Program-made: the position numbers and the translations under genes
Part shown: positions 44,027-53,522 of the stretch, piece after piece
How the letters are laid out: the number at the start of each line of letters is the position of its first letter
Numbering within the stretch: position 1 is the first letter of the stretch
The notes under the pieces: generated by a model
What the model was told of the DNA's origin: nothing
The model's database searches: none
What the model saw: the letters and a program-made list of their open reading frames with translations, nothing else
From: Haloterrigena salifodinae
Lineage (GTDB): Archaea > Halobacteriota > Halobacteria > Halobacteriales > Natrialbaceae
Assembly: GCF_003977755.1 (NCBI RefSeq)
Contig: NZ_RQWN01000002.1
Coordinates: forward strand, 868,001 to 932,000
Direction of reading: 5' to 3'
DNA length: 64,000 nt

Positions 44027-45355
44027 GTGATCGCTATCGTCGAGAGCCGGGCCGACCGCGCGTCGGTCCACGTCTGCGACCAGCTCCGCGACCTCGCCGA
44101 CTGGGAGGCCCTCGAGGACGGCTCCCGGCCCGACGCCGACGGCGGCGGGACCTACTACCGACTCGAGGGCGCCGAACTCCGGTCGTTCGAGGACTTCCAC
44201 CTCGAACTCGAGTCCCCGGTCGACGCCTTCGACTGCGACCCCGACCTACTGGTCTTCGCCTCGCGCCACTCCGGCGACACGGGACCGCTGCTGACGGGCC
44301 ACTTCACGGGGAACTTCGGCCCCGCAGAGTTCGGCGGCGAGCCCAACGCCGTCGCCGACGCGTGTCCGAACGCGCTGGCGCGCCTGCTCGAGGCCTTCAA
44401 CGAGCACGCCCCCGAGGGGTACGACGTCGGCATGGAGTGTACCCACCACGGTCCCACCGACGTCGGCTGTCCCTCCCTGTTCGCGGAACTGGGCAGCGGC
44501 GACGAGCAGTGGGACGACCCCGCGGGCGCCGAGGCGGTCGCCCGCGCGATTCTCGACCTCCGCGGCATCGACCCTCACCGCGGTCGGCAAGTCGTCGGCT
44601 TCGGCGGCAACCACTATGCGCCGCGGTTCGAGCGTGTCGTCCGCGAAACCAAGTGGGCGGTCGGCCACGTCGCGGCCGATTGGGCGCTCGAGGCGATGGA
44701 CCACCCGACGACCCACCGCGACGTACTCGACGCCGCGTTTGCGGCCAGCGAGACAGCGGTAGCCCTCGTCGACGGCGAGTGGCCGGTTCTCGAGGAGACG
44801 CTCGAGGACCTGGGATACCGGCTCGTCAGCGAGACCTGGCTCCGCGAGGTGGACGATCGACCGCTCGAGTTAGTCGACGCCGTCGAGGCGAATCTCGGGC
44901 GCATCGACGACGGAATTCGATTCGGCGACCGACGCACGGACGCGTTCGACGTCGTCGACCTGCCGGCCGAACTGGTCGCCGCCGCACAGGGGATCGATCC
45001 CGACCGCGTGCGAGAGATCGTCGAATCGAACGCCGTCGCCTTCGCCACCGAGAACGGCGGTAGTCGCGTCGGGTCGCGCGCCGCGGTTCCGGCCGCGGAC
45101 GAGGCGGCCGTCCGCGAGACCATCGTCGCGGCGCTCGCGGTCGTCCTCGAGGAGAAGTACGACGACGTGATCGTTGCGGACGACGCGGTCGTCGCCGAGC
45201 GGACGGCGTTCGATCCCGAACTCGCGCGCGAGATCGGCGTTCCCGAGGGGCCGAAGTTCGGCGCGCTCGCCGACGGCGAGCCCGTCACCGTCGACGGTGA
45301 AACGGTCAGTCCGCAGAGAGTTCGGCGTCAACAAACCGATCGGTTCCCGAAGTAA
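44027..45355 (+). CDS. dtdA: D-aminoacyl-tRNA deacylase (archaeal DtdA type)
   Basis: This 442-residue protein has the archaeal DtdA/GEK1 layout. LVFASRHSGDTGPLLTGHFTGN comes early (about residue 72), then MECTHHGPTDVGCPSLFAELGS and VVGFGGNHYAPRFERVVRET with the conserved His residues. These enzymes remove D-amino acids from tRNA and protect translation. The C-terminal 180 residues are a halophile-type extension ending PQRVRRQQTDRF. The start is a GTG at 44027, as no in-frame ATG lies nearby. It precedes the FtsZ gene by 157 bases on the same strand. Confidence 0.9.
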   Translation: MIAIVESRADRASVHVCDQLRDLADWEALEDGSRPDADGGGTYYRLEGAELRSFEDFHLELESPVDAFDCDPDLLVFASRHSGDTGPLLTGHFTGNFGPAEFGGEPNAVADACPNALARLLEAFNEHAPEGYDVGMECTHHGPTDVGCPSLFAELGSGDEQWDDPAGAEAVARAILDLRGIDPHRGRQVVGFGGNHYAPRFERVVRETKWAVGHVAADWALEAMDHPTTHRDVLDAAFAASETAVALVDGEWPVLEETLEDLGYRLVSETWLREVDDRPLELVDAVEANLGRIDDGIRFGDRRTDAFDVVDLPAELVAAAQGIDPDRVREIVESNAVAFATENGGSRVGSRAAVPAADEAAVRETIVAALAVVLEEKYDDVIVADDAVVAERTAFDPELAREIGVPEGPKFGALADGEPVTVDGETVSPQRVRRQQTDRFPK

Positions 45356-45512
45356 CCGGACAGAACGAACGCAGTAAGCGCCGGTTACTGCACCCGGGGA
45401 CGGGATTCGTGGAATCGGGTAGGTGATAGATACCCTTCCCGGATTGTGTCAGACATGCGGCTGACGTGTAGGGGAAAGGTAATTATGCTCCATCTTCTAG
45501 ACAGTGCCAAGA

Positions 45513-46688
45513 ATGGACTCCATCATCGACGATGCGATCGACGAGGCCGAAACCGGGGAGCAGTCCGAGATCCCCGACGACGCTCCACCCCAGGACGACC
45601 GGTCCGCGGGCGACGCGTCAGACGGCCACCGGACAGGGACGATGACCGACGACGAACTCGAGGACGTTCTCCAAGATCTCCAGACCGATATCACCGTCGT
45701 CGGCTGCGGCGGCGCCGGCGGGAACACGGTCAACCGCATGCACGAGGAGGGCATCCACGGCGCGAAACTCGTCGCTGCCAACACCGACGTCCAGCACCTC
45801 GTAGAGATCGAGGCCGACACCAAGATCCTCATGGGCGAGGAGAAGACCGGCGGCCGCGGCGCCGGCTCGCTCCCGCAGGTCGGCGAGGAGGCCGCCCTCG
45901 AGAGCCAGCAGGACATCTACGACGCCATCGACGGCTCCGACATGGTTTTCGTCACGGCGGGACTGGGCGGCGGGACCGGGACCGGTTCCGCGCCCGTCGT
46001 CGCCAAGGCCGCCCGCGAGGCCGGTGCGCTGACGATTTCGATCGTCACGACGCCCTTTACCGCGGAAGGAGAGGTCCGACGGACGAACGCCGAAGCGGGC
46101 CTCGAGCGCCTGCGCGACGTCTCGGACACCGTCATCGTCGTCCCCAACGACCGCCTGCTCGACTCGGTCGGCAAACTGCCCGTCCGACAGGCGTTCAAGG
46201 TCTCAGACGAGGTGCTGATGCGTAGCGTCAAGGGTATCACGGAACTGATCACCAAGCCCGGCCTCGTCAACCTCGACTTCGCCGACGTTCGCACCGTCAT
46301 GGAACGCGGCGGCGTCGCCATGATCGGTCTCGGGGAATCCGACTCCGAGGCCAAAGCCGAGGACTCGGTCAAGACCGCGCTGCGCTCCCCGCTGCTGGAC
46401 GTCGACATCTCCGGCGCGAGCTCCGCGCTGGTCAACGTCACCGGCGGCAACGACATGGCCATTGAGGAGGCCGAGGGCGTCGTCGAGGAGATCTACGACC
46501 GGATCGATCCCGACGCGCGCATCATCTGGGGGACCTCGATCGACGAGAGCCTCGAGGGCAGCATGCGGACGATGATCGTCGTCACCGGCGTTGAGTCGCC
46601 ACAGATCTACGGCCGCCCCGACGAGGAGACCGTCCAACCGGAGATGACCGGCCAGGCGGGCGGCGACGACATCGACTTCGTCGACTGA
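45513..46688 (+). CDS. ftsZ1: Cell division protein FtsZ (probably FtsZ1)
   Basis: This 391-residue protein opens [17 protein letters not shown]. An acidic N-terminal stretch is followed by the nucleotide loop [17 protein letters not shown] (about residues 60-76), the tubulin signature GGGTGTG at 152-158, and [18 protein letters not shown]. The T7 loop region is [18 protein letters not shown]. It polymerises with GTP at the division ring. FtsZ1 is preferred to FtsZ2 from the opening MDSII and the C-terminal IDFVD, as I recall them. A GTG at 45504 is a possible alternative start. It lies next to dtdA and far from cetZ. Confidence 0.9.
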   Translation: MDSIIDDAIDEAETGEQSEIPDDAPPQDDRSAGDASDGHRTGTMTDDELEDVLQDLQTDITVVGCGGAGGNTVNRMHEEGIHGAKLVAANTDVQHLVEIEADTKILMGEEKTGGRGAGSLPQVGEEAALESQQDIYDAIDGSDMVFVTAGLGGGTGTGSAPVVAKAAREAGALTISIVTTPFTAEGEVRRTNAEAGLERLRDVSDTVIVVPNDRLLDSVGKLPVRQAFKVSDEVLMRSVKGITELITKPGLVNLDFADVRTVMERGGVAMIGLGESDSEAKAEDSVKTALRSPLLDVDISGASSALVNVTGGNDMAIEEAEGVVEEIYDRIDPDARIIWGTSIDESLEGSMRTMIVVTGVESPQIYGRPDEETVQPEMTGQAGGDDIDFVD

Positions 46689-46859
46689 CCGCGATCGCGA
46701 GCCGTTCGACCGCAGAGCGGATCGGGAGGGGAGTCCATCTTCACCACTTCTAGTCGTCTGTACTCGAGTTTCGGGGCCGTAGGCTGTGAGTGAGAACTGT
46801 GACAACTCCGCCCGAGCGGAGCACGCCGTCGGACTCGAGGAACACTCGTCGTACTCGCC

Positions 46860-47498
46860 TCAGCAGATCGGTTTCGGGTCGATTCCCATCTCGTCCAGCG
46901 AGCCCGCGTACGCGTCGTACGCGACCTCGACTACCTCCTCGGCCGCGTCTCGAGCGCGGTCCCAGTCTCCGTCCTCGTCGCAGACGTCCTCGAGTAGCTC
47001 AAGCGCCCGGTCGCCCTGCGCTGCCGTCTCGCTTCGCAGCTCCCGGAACTGATCGGCTCGGCGTTCGTCGCCCTCGTTGACGAAGAAGCTCACGACCTGC
47101 AGGTGGGTCCGCTCGCCGACCATCGACCGACCGACGAGTCCGCCGAGGCGGGAAGACGTGTCCTCGAGCGATCGGAGGGTCTCGTGCATCGGTCCGCCAG
47201 TCGCGTCGGCATCGGCGTCGGTCTCGCCCTCAAGCAGATCCGCGACCCGCTCGTAGTGGTCGCGCTCCTGATCGCGGAACTCGGCGAACAGTTCCTGTGC
47301 GTCCTCGTGATCCTCGTCGTCGGCCCAGCCCTCGAAGGTCTCCATCGCGGCGCGTTCGCCGTCGGCGACCGTTCGGAGGACCGTTTCGACCGTCAGATCG
47401 GCGTCGGTGAGCGCGACGAGCAGTTTGGACGACCCGAGTCGCTCGAGTTCGCTGTCCATCGACTCCTCGACCGCGTCCCGGAATCCGTCGGCGTTCAT
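46860..47498 (-). CDS. Ferritin-like/rubrerythrin-type helical protein
   Basis: This 212-residue acidic helical protein reads FRDAVEESMDSELERLGSSK, later MSKETFEGW-type segments (TVADGERAAMETFEGWADDE) and ELFAEFRDQERDHYERVADLLEG, which supply ExxH-like carboxylate ligands. The C-terminal half has VNEGDERRADQFRELRSETA. The overall four-helix pattern is that of ferritin-like proteins, but a complete di-iron set is not certain. A role in stress or iron is inferred. It is divergent from the rhodanese-MBL gene, whose ATG lies 111 bases away. Confidence 0.7.
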   Translation of the reverse strand: MNADGFRDAVEESMDSELERLGSSKLLVALTDADLTVETVLRTVADGERAAMETFEGWADDEDHEDAQELFAEFRDQERDHYERVADLLEGETDADADATGGPMHETLRSLEDTSSRLGGLVGRSMVGERTHLQVVSFFVNEGDERRADQFRELRSETAAQGDRALELLEDVCDEDGDWDRARDAAEEVVEVAYDAYAGSLDEMGIDPKPIC

Positions 47499-47608
47499 AC
47501 CCCTTCGACACCACGGATCGTGTTGAACGTTGGTGGCGGTTCAGCGGGGCTGGTGGGGCACCCCACCTCGAGCCACGACTTAACCGTCGCGGCGGCGTAC
47601 TGACGCCC

Positions 47609-48787
47609 ATGACCGACGGGAGCGAGCCTGCGGAGCCGGCAGACGAACGCGAACAGGTCTCGATCGAACCCGAGGCGTTGGCCGACCGGTTGCGGTCCGG
47701 CGACGGGGTTACTGTCCTCGACGTCCGCGACCGCGATGAGTTCGAGCGCTGGCACCTCGAGGGCGAGGGCGTCGAGGCCGTCCAGATCCCCCACATGAAG
47801 TTCATCCAGGCGCAGGCGAGGGGCGGCGTGACCGACCTCGTCGACGACCTCGAGGAACCGATCGTCGCGGTCTGTGGACGCGGGGAGGCCAGCGCACACG
47901 CTGTCGGGCTCCTCCGGGACGCCGGTCTCGACGCCAGCAACCTCGCCGGTGGGATGGACGCCTGGGCCGACCTCTCCCTCGCCCGCGAACTCGAGGTCGA
48001 CGCGCCCGCGACGGTCGTCCAGTACGACCGGCCCTCGAGCGGCTGTCTCGCCTACGCGATCTACAGTGACGGCGAGGCGGCGGTGATCGACCCGCTCCGC
48101 GCGTTCGCCGATCGATATGTCAACGACGCTGCGGACCGGGGTGCGGAGTTCCGGTCCGCCGTCGACACGCACGTCCACGCCGACCACGTCAGCGGCGTCC
48201 GCGCTCTCGCCGAGCGAACTGACGCGGAGCCGGTCGTTCCCGAGGGCGCAACGGATCGCGGCCTCGCGTTCGACGCGACGGCCCTTTCCACTGCTGATGA
48301 ACTCGAGATCGGCTCGGCGACGCTGACCGCGGTGGCGACGCCGGGCCACACGACCGAGTCGCTCTCCTACCGGCTCGGCGACGTGCTGTTCACCGGCGAC
48401 ACGCTCTTTCTCGAGGGCGTCGGGCGACCGGACCTCGAACGCGGCGACGACGGAGCATCCGACGCGGCTCGACGGCTGTACGAGACGCTGCACGAGCGAC
48501 TCGGGGACCTCCCGGACGAGACGACGATCGCGCCGGGCCACTACAGCGACGCCGCAGACCCCCGGGACGACGGGACCTACACCGCTCGTTTCGGCTCGCT
48601 GCGCGACCGACTCGCGGCGTTCTCGATGGACGAAGCCGCGTTCGTCGAGCACGCTACGAGCAACCTCCCGCCGCGGCCGTCCAACCACGAGCGCATCGTC
48701 GCGGCGAATCTCGGCCGCGAGGACGTCGACGCCGAGATGGCGTTCGAACTCGAGCTCGGGCCGAACAACTGCGCGGTCGCCGAGTGA
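47609..48787 (+). CDS. Rhodanese-metallo-beta-lactamase fusion (persulfide dioxygenase/sulfurtransferase-like)
   Basis: This 392-residue protein has an N-terminal rhodanese domain (about 15-130) with active-site loop VCGRGEASAHAVG and Cys89. It is joined to an MBL-fold domain (about 135-380) with the metal loop THVHADHVSG (187-196), GHTTESLSYRLGDVLFTGD and GVGRPDLE. In ETHE1-type enzymes the MBL part oxidises glutathione persulfide with iron, and rhodanese moves sulfane sulfur. Haloarchaea lack glutathione, so gamma-glutamylcysteine persulfide is an inferred substrate. Many fusions place rhodanese after MBL; here it is first. Confidence 0.88.
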   Translation: MTDGSEPAEPADEREQVSIEPEALADRLRSGDGVTVLDVRDRDEFERWHLEGEGVEAVQIPHMKFIQAQARGGVTDLVDDLEEPIVAVCGRGEASAHAVGLLRDAGLDASNLAGGMDAWADLSLARELEVDAPATVVQYDRPSSGCLAYAIYSDGEAAVIDPLRAFADRYVNDAADRGAEFRSAVDTHVHADHVSGVRALAERTDAEPVVPEGATDRGLAFDATALSTADELEIGSATLTAVATPGHTTESLSYRLGDVLFTGDTLFLEGVGRPDLERGDDGASDAARRLYETLHERLGDLPDETTIAPGHYSDAADPRDDGTYTARFGSLRDRLAAFSMDEAAFVEHATSNLPPRPSNHERIVAANLGREDVDAEMAFELELGPNNCAVAE

Positions 48788-48844
48788 GCGGAACGCTCGT
48801 CGGGCGACCGCGCGAGAAGGAACGGGTACTACCGTCGCGAACGG

Positions 48845-49180
48845 TCAGTCGTCCGCAGTTGCGCCGGCGTTCGGGCCGTCGGCCTCGAGGTCGCTCTCGA
48901 TGCTCGGCGGGTACTTGCCGCGGTCGAGTTTGAGATCGGACTGCGGGCGCGCCATGCAGGTGAGCGCGTAGTTCTCGGCTTCCGCCTCGGTGAGGCCGCG
49001 GGCCGCGGGCTGGGTGACCTCGCCGTCGACGATCTCCGCCGAGCAAGCCAGACACATCCCGACGCGACACGAGTACTCCTGGGCGATGCCCTCCTCGAGA
49101 CACCGGCTGAGGATCGTCTCCGTGTCCGAACAGGTGATCGTCTCACCCGTCCCGACGAATTCGACCGTATACTCAGTCAT
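48845..49180 (-). CDS. Plant-type 2Fe-2S ferredoxin
   Basis: This 111-residue ferredoxin has ligands Cys38, Cys43, Cys46 and Cys75 in EYSCRVGMCLACSAEIVDG and YALTCMARPQSDLKLD. It opens MTEYTVEFVGTGETITCSDT. Such proteins carry electrons to reductases and oxygenases in halophiles. The C-terminal 30 residues are acidic, as expected. It is convergent with the rhodanese-MBL gene (58 bases between stops) and divergent from the geranylgeranyl reductase (217 bases). An electron-supply link to the reductase is only a possibility. Confidence 0.9.
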   Translation of the reverse strand: MTEYTVEFVGTGETITCSDTETILSRCLEEGIAQEYSCRVGMCLACSAEIVDGEVTQPAARGLTEAEAENYALTCMARPQSDLKLDRGKYPPSIESDLEADGPNAGATADD

Positions 49181-49396
49181 AGCAACCGATACGGACGACC
49201 TCACTAAAACTCTTTATTCACATCTGTGTCGTGATAGGAGCAAGGAGACTCGCACAGCGGAACCTGTTCGGACCGTCGATGCCGTCTCGCGACCGAACGA
49301 CGACGGAGACCGGGCCGTCGGCTCCCGCTTTTGCCCTCGCGATGCCGACAAATAACACATAAAACGTTTTCTCCCCGTGGTGTAGACACTGTTAGT

Positions 49397-50800
49397 ATGA
49401 GTACGCAGGAGCAGTCGACGGCCGCCGCGTCCGAGACCCACTCGCCGGACGTGGTCGTCGTCGGCGCGGGGACCGCAGGGTGTTACGCCGCAGCGACCGT
49501 CGCACGCGAGGGGTACGACGCCGTCGTCCTCGAGCGCAAGACCGAGGACGAAGCCGGCCACATCGCCTGCGGGGACGCCCTGAAGGGCGCCGACGCCTTC
49601 CCCGAGTCGATTCCGAAATCGCAGATCGAACCCGCCTTCACCAACACGGGCGTCGACCACGGCCGCTTCGAGATCCCCCAGGAGGACACCGTCCTCGAGA
49701 TTCCGATCCCCGGCGAACTGGCGGTCATCGACCGCTGGGAGTACGGCCGCCTGATCATCGAGGGCGCGGCAGACGCGGGCGCCGACTTCCACTACGATAC
49801 GGTCGTAAAGAACGTCACGCAAGCTGACGACGGCCGCGTCACCGGCGTGGAAGCAATGCGAAAGGGCGAATCCCGCACCTACGAGGCCGACGTCGTCATC
49901 GACGCCGCGGGGTCGCTGTCAGTCCTGCAGGACAACGTCGACTTCTCGACGTCGACGTTCGATACGAACGTCAACTACAGCCACTTCTGTTCGGCCTACC
50001 GCGAGGTCGTCCGCGTCGACGACCCCGTCGAGTGGGACGACGCGCTCGTGTTCAAGCCGACCGAACGCGCCGCGGGCTACCTCTGGTACTTCCCGCGAAC
50101 CGACACCGAGATCAACGCCGGACTCGGCTTCCAGATGACCGAGGAGCCGATGAAACTCGTCGACGACCTCAAACGCGACCTCGAGAACCGCCCCGAGTTC
50201 CGGGGCGCCGAGGTCGAGGACAAACTCGGCGCGGCCCTTCCCACCCGCCGGCCCTACGACTCCGCGGTTCATCCGGGCTACATGGCCGTCGGCGACGCCG
50301 CGGGCCACGTCAACCCCACCACCGGCGGCGGCATCGCCGGCGCGGCCTACGCCGGCAAGTACGCCGCCGAGGCCGCCGTCGAGGGCCTCGAGACCGGCGA
50401 CGTCAGCGAGAAGACCCTCTGGGAGTACAACGAGCGCGTGATGGACCACTTCGGCGCGCGCTACGCCGCGCTGGACGTCTACAACATCCTCTCGACGGCC
50501 GTCGACGTCGATGACCTGATGGGGCTGCTCGCCGCGATGCCCGGCGAGAAACTCGCCGAAGCGCTGTACTCCGGCAGCACGAGCATCGGTCCGAAACTCG
50601 CCGCAGAGAGCCTGTACGAGAGTTACGGCCACTGGGGCACGATCATCAATCTCTTCCGGACCAAGCGCCGCGCCGACGACCTGCTCGAACTCTACGAGGA
50701 GTACCCCCACCACCCCGCCGCCCTCGAGCACTGGCAGCAACGCCGCGACGACCTGATGGAGAAGGTCTACGAGACGACCGGGGCCGACCCGAAATACTAA
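49397..50800 (+). CDS. Geranylgeranyl reductase family protein
   Basis: This 467-residue flavoprotein has the FAD-binding motif VVVVGAGTAGCYAAATVAREG near residues 20-40, then VVLERKTEDEAGHIACGDAL and a second FAD loop at GYMAVGDAAGHVNPTTGGGI. It belongs to the archaeal lipid reductases (digeranylgeranylglycerophospholipid reductase and relatives) that saturate isoprenoid chains, using FAD and possibly ferredoxin. Its C-terminal 120 residues, including AAMPGEKLAEALYSGS, form an extra helical domain. The ATG at 49397 is used, and the gene lies divergently 217 bases from the ferredoxin. Confidence 0.85.
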   Translation: MSTQEQSTAAASETHSPDVVVVGAGTAGCYAAATVAREGYDAVVLERKTEDEAGHIACGDALKGADAFPESIPKSQIEPAFTNTGVDHGRFEIPQEDTVLEIPIPGELAVIDRWEYGRLIIEGAADAGADFHYDTVVKNVTQADDGRVTGVEAMRKGESRTYEADVVIDAAGSLSVLQDNVDFSTSTFDTNVNYSHFCSAYREVVRVDDPVEWDDALVFKPTERAAGYLWYFPRTDTEINAGLGFQMTEEPMKLVDDLKRDLENRPEFRGAEVEDKLGAALPTRRPYDSAVHPGYMAVGDAAGHVNPTTGGGIAGAAYAGKYAAEAAVEGLETGDVSEKTLWEYNERVMDHFGARYAALDVYNILSTAVDVDDLMGLLAAMPGEKLAEALYSGSTSIGPKLAAESLYESYGHWGTIINLFRTKRRADDLLELYEEYPHHPAALEHWQQRRDDLMEKVYETTGADPKY

Positions 50801-50804
50801 CACC

Positions 50805-51084
50805 GACCTTTTACTCTGCGGTTTATCACGCTGACGGCAGCGTAGCTGCCGCACAGCGCGACGTTCCTCGGTAAAAGGTCGATCAAAAGCACTCCTCCCT
50901 CCGTTCTGAGCGCTTCGCGTCCCGGCTCACGGCTTCGCCGTTCGCCATACGCGGCGCTACGCGCCGCGCACCCCACATCGGTCGTCGGCCCGTTCGCTCG
51001 GCCTGCGGCCTCGCTCACGGTCGCTATCGGGCGAGGACCTGCCCTCCCCTAAGTCGTGGCCTCCTCGGAGTGTCCGGAGGCCAC
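50805..51084. repeat. Hairpin-rich intergenic block
   Basis: The gap between the reductase and the DUF4397 gene holds several perfect inverted repeats. GACCTTTTAC (50805-50814) pairs with GTAAAAGGTC (50871-50880), enclosing GGCAG-CGTAG-CTGCC (50836-50850). CGGC-TTC-GCCG (50930-50940), GCGGCGC-TAC-GCGCCGC (50951-50967) and GTGGCCTCC/GGAGGCCAC (51056-51064/51076-51084) follow. There is no gene here. The first pair also fits a transcription stop for the reductase. The rest looks like a decayed repeat element. Confidence 0.6.
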
Positions 51085-51235
51085 TCCTGGCCAGAGAATT
51101 CGAGGCTATATATGTCCAAATTGACATAGTGGGTCGTTTGAGGACATTCCTACTCTCGTGACGGAACCGAGCACTGACCAAAACCCTCCACTGTTAGGGA
51201 AACTCGTGATTCAGGGCTGTCTGATACATAGTATC

Positions 51236-52054
51236 GTGACACAGAATCACACGCGCCGACGCGCACTGTCTCTGATCGGCTCCACCGGTATCGTCGCGAT
51301 CGCCGGCTGCGTAGGTGGCGGCGACGGTTCGGAGGACGAGGAGATGTCCGACGACGGGGCGAACGGCGATGACATGGAGAACGGAACCGAGAACATGAAC
51401 AATGAGTCCGAAAGCGACGAGATGGACGCGACTATGGGGAACGTCCGCGTCGCCCACCTCTCCCCGGACGCGCCGAACGTCGACGTCTGGGTCGACGGCG
51501 ACGCCGTCCTCGAGGACGTCCCCTACCGGGCCGTCAGCGACTACCTCGAACTCGAGCCCGGGACCTACGCGGTCAAGATCACGGCCGCCGGGGATCCCGA
51601 CACGGTCGTCTTCGATGACGACCTCGAGGTCGGCGAGGGCGACTACACGGTCGCCGCGGTAGGCGAACTCGCCGAGGAAAACCAGCCATTCGAGGTGGCC
51701 GTCTTCGAGGACGACCTGAGCGACCCGGGCGAGAAGGCCCGCATTCGTCTCGTCCACGCCTCGCCGGACGCCCCCGCGGTCGACGTCACCGCCGGCGACG
51801 GCGAGACGGTGCTGTTCGAGGGCGCCGCCTTCGGCGACGCGGCCGCCGTCGAGGTCCCCGCGGACATGTACACCCTCGAGGTCCGGCCCGCGACCGAAAC
51901 CAACGACGGCGATGTCGTCGCGACGTTCGACGTCGAACCCGACGCCGGGACCGTCTCCTCGGCCTTCGCGGTCGGCTACCTCGCGCCCAAATCGGCCCCG
52001 GTCGAAGCGCCGTTCGACCTCGAGGTCGTCGTCGACCGCGACGGCGACCACTGA
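51236..52054 (+). CDS. DUF4397 lipoprotein
   Basis: This 272-residue exported protein has a Tat-like start (VTQNHTRRRALSLIGSTG, GTG start) and lipobox VAIAGC, then an acidic linker. Two tandem DUF4397 beta domains follow: NVRVAHLSPDAPNVDVWVDG at about 75-160 and IRLVHASPDAPAVDVTAGDG at about 165-240. Such domains are surface-associated and of unknown function, and may bind other cell-envelope proteins. A longer reading from a GTG at 51158 is possible, but the signal argues for 51236. A T-run terminator follows the stop. Confidence 0.85.
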   Translation: MTQNHTRRRALSLIGSTGIVAIAGCVGGGDGSEDEEMSDDGANGDDMENGTENMNNESESDEMDATMGNVRVAHLSPDAPNVDVWVDGDAVLEDVPYRAVSDYLELEPGTYAVKITAAGDPDTVVFDDDLEVGEGDYTVAAVGELAEENQPFEVAVFEDDLSDPGEKARIRLVHASPDAPAVDVTAGDGETVLFEGAAFGDAAAVEVPADMYTLEVRPATETNDGDVVATFDVEPDAGTVSSAFAVGYLAPKSAPVEAPFDLEVVVDRDGDH

Positions 52055-52107
52055 TCCGACGGCGTCGGCGCTGAGCCGCCAGCCGTCGATCGACGCCGTT
52101 CGATCGG

Positions 52108-52114
52108 TTTTTTT
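52108..52114 (+). terminator. Seven-T terminator after the DUF4397 gene
   Basis: A GG followed by seven T residues lies 54 bases after the DUF4397 stop and before the convergent M20 gene, a typical archaeal U-tract stop. Confidence 0.5.
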
Positions 52115-52128
52115 ACCTCGGAACCCGT

Positions 52129-53412
52129 TCAGGGCCGCCCGCGGCCGAGTCGCTCGATCGCGCCGGAGACGACGTCGACGCCGTGGGCGATGCTCGCCTC
52201 GTCGACGTCGAACGTCGCGCTGTGGTGGCCACCGGGGTGGTCGGTCCCGATGCCGACGTAACACGCCTCGCCGCCGTTCTCCTGGACGGCCTGCATGAGG
52301 TACGTCGCGTCCTCGCTACCGCCCAGTTCGTCGCGCTCGAGGACGTTCTCGACGCCCGCGGTCTCGCCGGCGACGTCGGCGACGATATCGACCAGCGCCT
52401 GATCGCTGGTCGCGCTCGGCGCCTCGGCGCCGAGGCTGAACGAGACCTCGCACTCGTGCATCTCGGCCGCGTTGCGGACCACGTGGCGCGCCTTTCGATC
52501 CATGTACTCCATCAGTTCGGTCGTCTCGCCGCGGACCTCCGCGAGGATGCGAGCCTCGTCCGGGATGATGTTGGCGGCGCTGCCGCCCTCGGCGACGCCG
52601 GCGTTGATCCGGGTCTTGCCGTCGTTGTGCCGCGGGATCCCGTAGAGGTTCTGGACGGCCGTCGCCATCGCCTGGACGGCGTTGCGCCCCTGTTCGGGGT
52701 GGCCGCCGGCGTGAGCCGACTCGCCCGTGAACTCGGCCTCGAGGTGGCGGACGGCGAGGAAACCGTCGATGCCGGCGACGATCTCGCCGGTCGGGTGATC
52801 GAGTCCGATATGGATCGCGAGCAGGTGGTCGACGTCCGCGATGTGCTCGCTCTTCGCCATCGACTTGCCGCCGCCGACGACCTCCTCGGCGGGTTGGAAA
52901 AACACCTTCAGCGTCCCCGAGAAGTCGTCGCTCGCGGCGATCCGCTCTGCGACGCCGATCCCGATGGTTGCGTGGGCGTCGTGGCCGCAGGCGTGCATCG
53001 CGCCCTCGTGTTCCGAGCGGAAGCCCTCCGCGGCGGGAGCGTGGTCGGAAGCGTCGCTCTCCTCGCGCGGGAGCCCGTCGATGTCGACGCGCAGGCCCAC
53101 CGTCGGACCCTCGCCGCGCTCGAGGACGGCAACGGCGCCCGTGTATCCGCCCGCGAGGGACTCGAGAACCTCCTCGTCGGCGCCGGTCTCGCGGGCCCGC
53201 TCGAGCCAGCGAGTCAGTTCCGACTCGTCGGGGACGGCCATCCGGTGGTCGCCCGCGATGACGTCGGGACCGATGTGGAGTTCGTCGAGGTCGTCGCCAA
53301 GTCTGGACTCGAGTTCGTCGACGAGTCGTGCGGTGGTGTAGAACTCGCACCAGGCCGGTTCGGGTCGCCGGTGGAGATCCCGGCGCAGCGAAACAAGGTC
53401 GTCCGTGCTCAT
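52129..53412 (-). CDS. M20 metallohydrolase, AbgA-like
   Basis: This 427-residue M20D/amidohydrolase-type protein has the metal motif MHACGHDAHATIGIGVA and FFQPAEEVVGGGKSM, later GGSEDATYLM and GTDHPGGHHSATFDVDE. Its N-terminus reads LRRDLHRRPEPAWCEFYTTA and RMAVPDESELTRWLERARETG. Those stretches match E. coli AbgA (p-aminobenzoyl-glutamate hydrolase subunit) rather than IAA-amino-acid hydrolases. It probably cleaves an N-acyl amino acid, and p-aminobenzoyl-glutamate is the leading guess. No abgB is next to it. The start at MSTDDLVSL is preferred to an upstream ATG. Confidence 0.83.
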   Translation of the reverse strand: MSTDDLVSLRRDLHRRPEPAWCEFYTTARLVDELESRLGDDLDELHIGPDVIAGDHRMAVPDESELTRWLERARETGADEEVLESLAGGYTGAVAVLERGEGPTVGLRVDIDGLPREESDASDHAPAAEGFRSEHEGAMHACGHDAHATIGIGVAERIAASDDFSGTLKVFFQPAEEVVGGGKSMAKSEHIADVDHLLAIHIGLDHPTGEIVAGIDGFLAVRHLEAEFTGESAHAGGHPEQGRNAVQAMATAVQNLYGIPRHNDGKTRINAGVAEGGSAANIIPDEARILAEVRGETTELMEYMDRKARHVVRNAAEMHECEVSFSLGAEAPSATSDQALVDIVADVAGETAGVENVLERDELGGSEDATYLMQAVQENGGEACYVGIGTDHPGGHHSATFDVDEASIAHGVDVVSGAIERLGRGRP

Positions 53413-53522
53413 ACCTGTTCCTCGTCGTGACGGGTCAAAAGTACTGCACCTCTTCGCACGGTTCGCGGGCAACGGGCCCGTCACGACCGACCGCTCGAGA
53501 CGAGCGGCACGGCGTCGATCGG

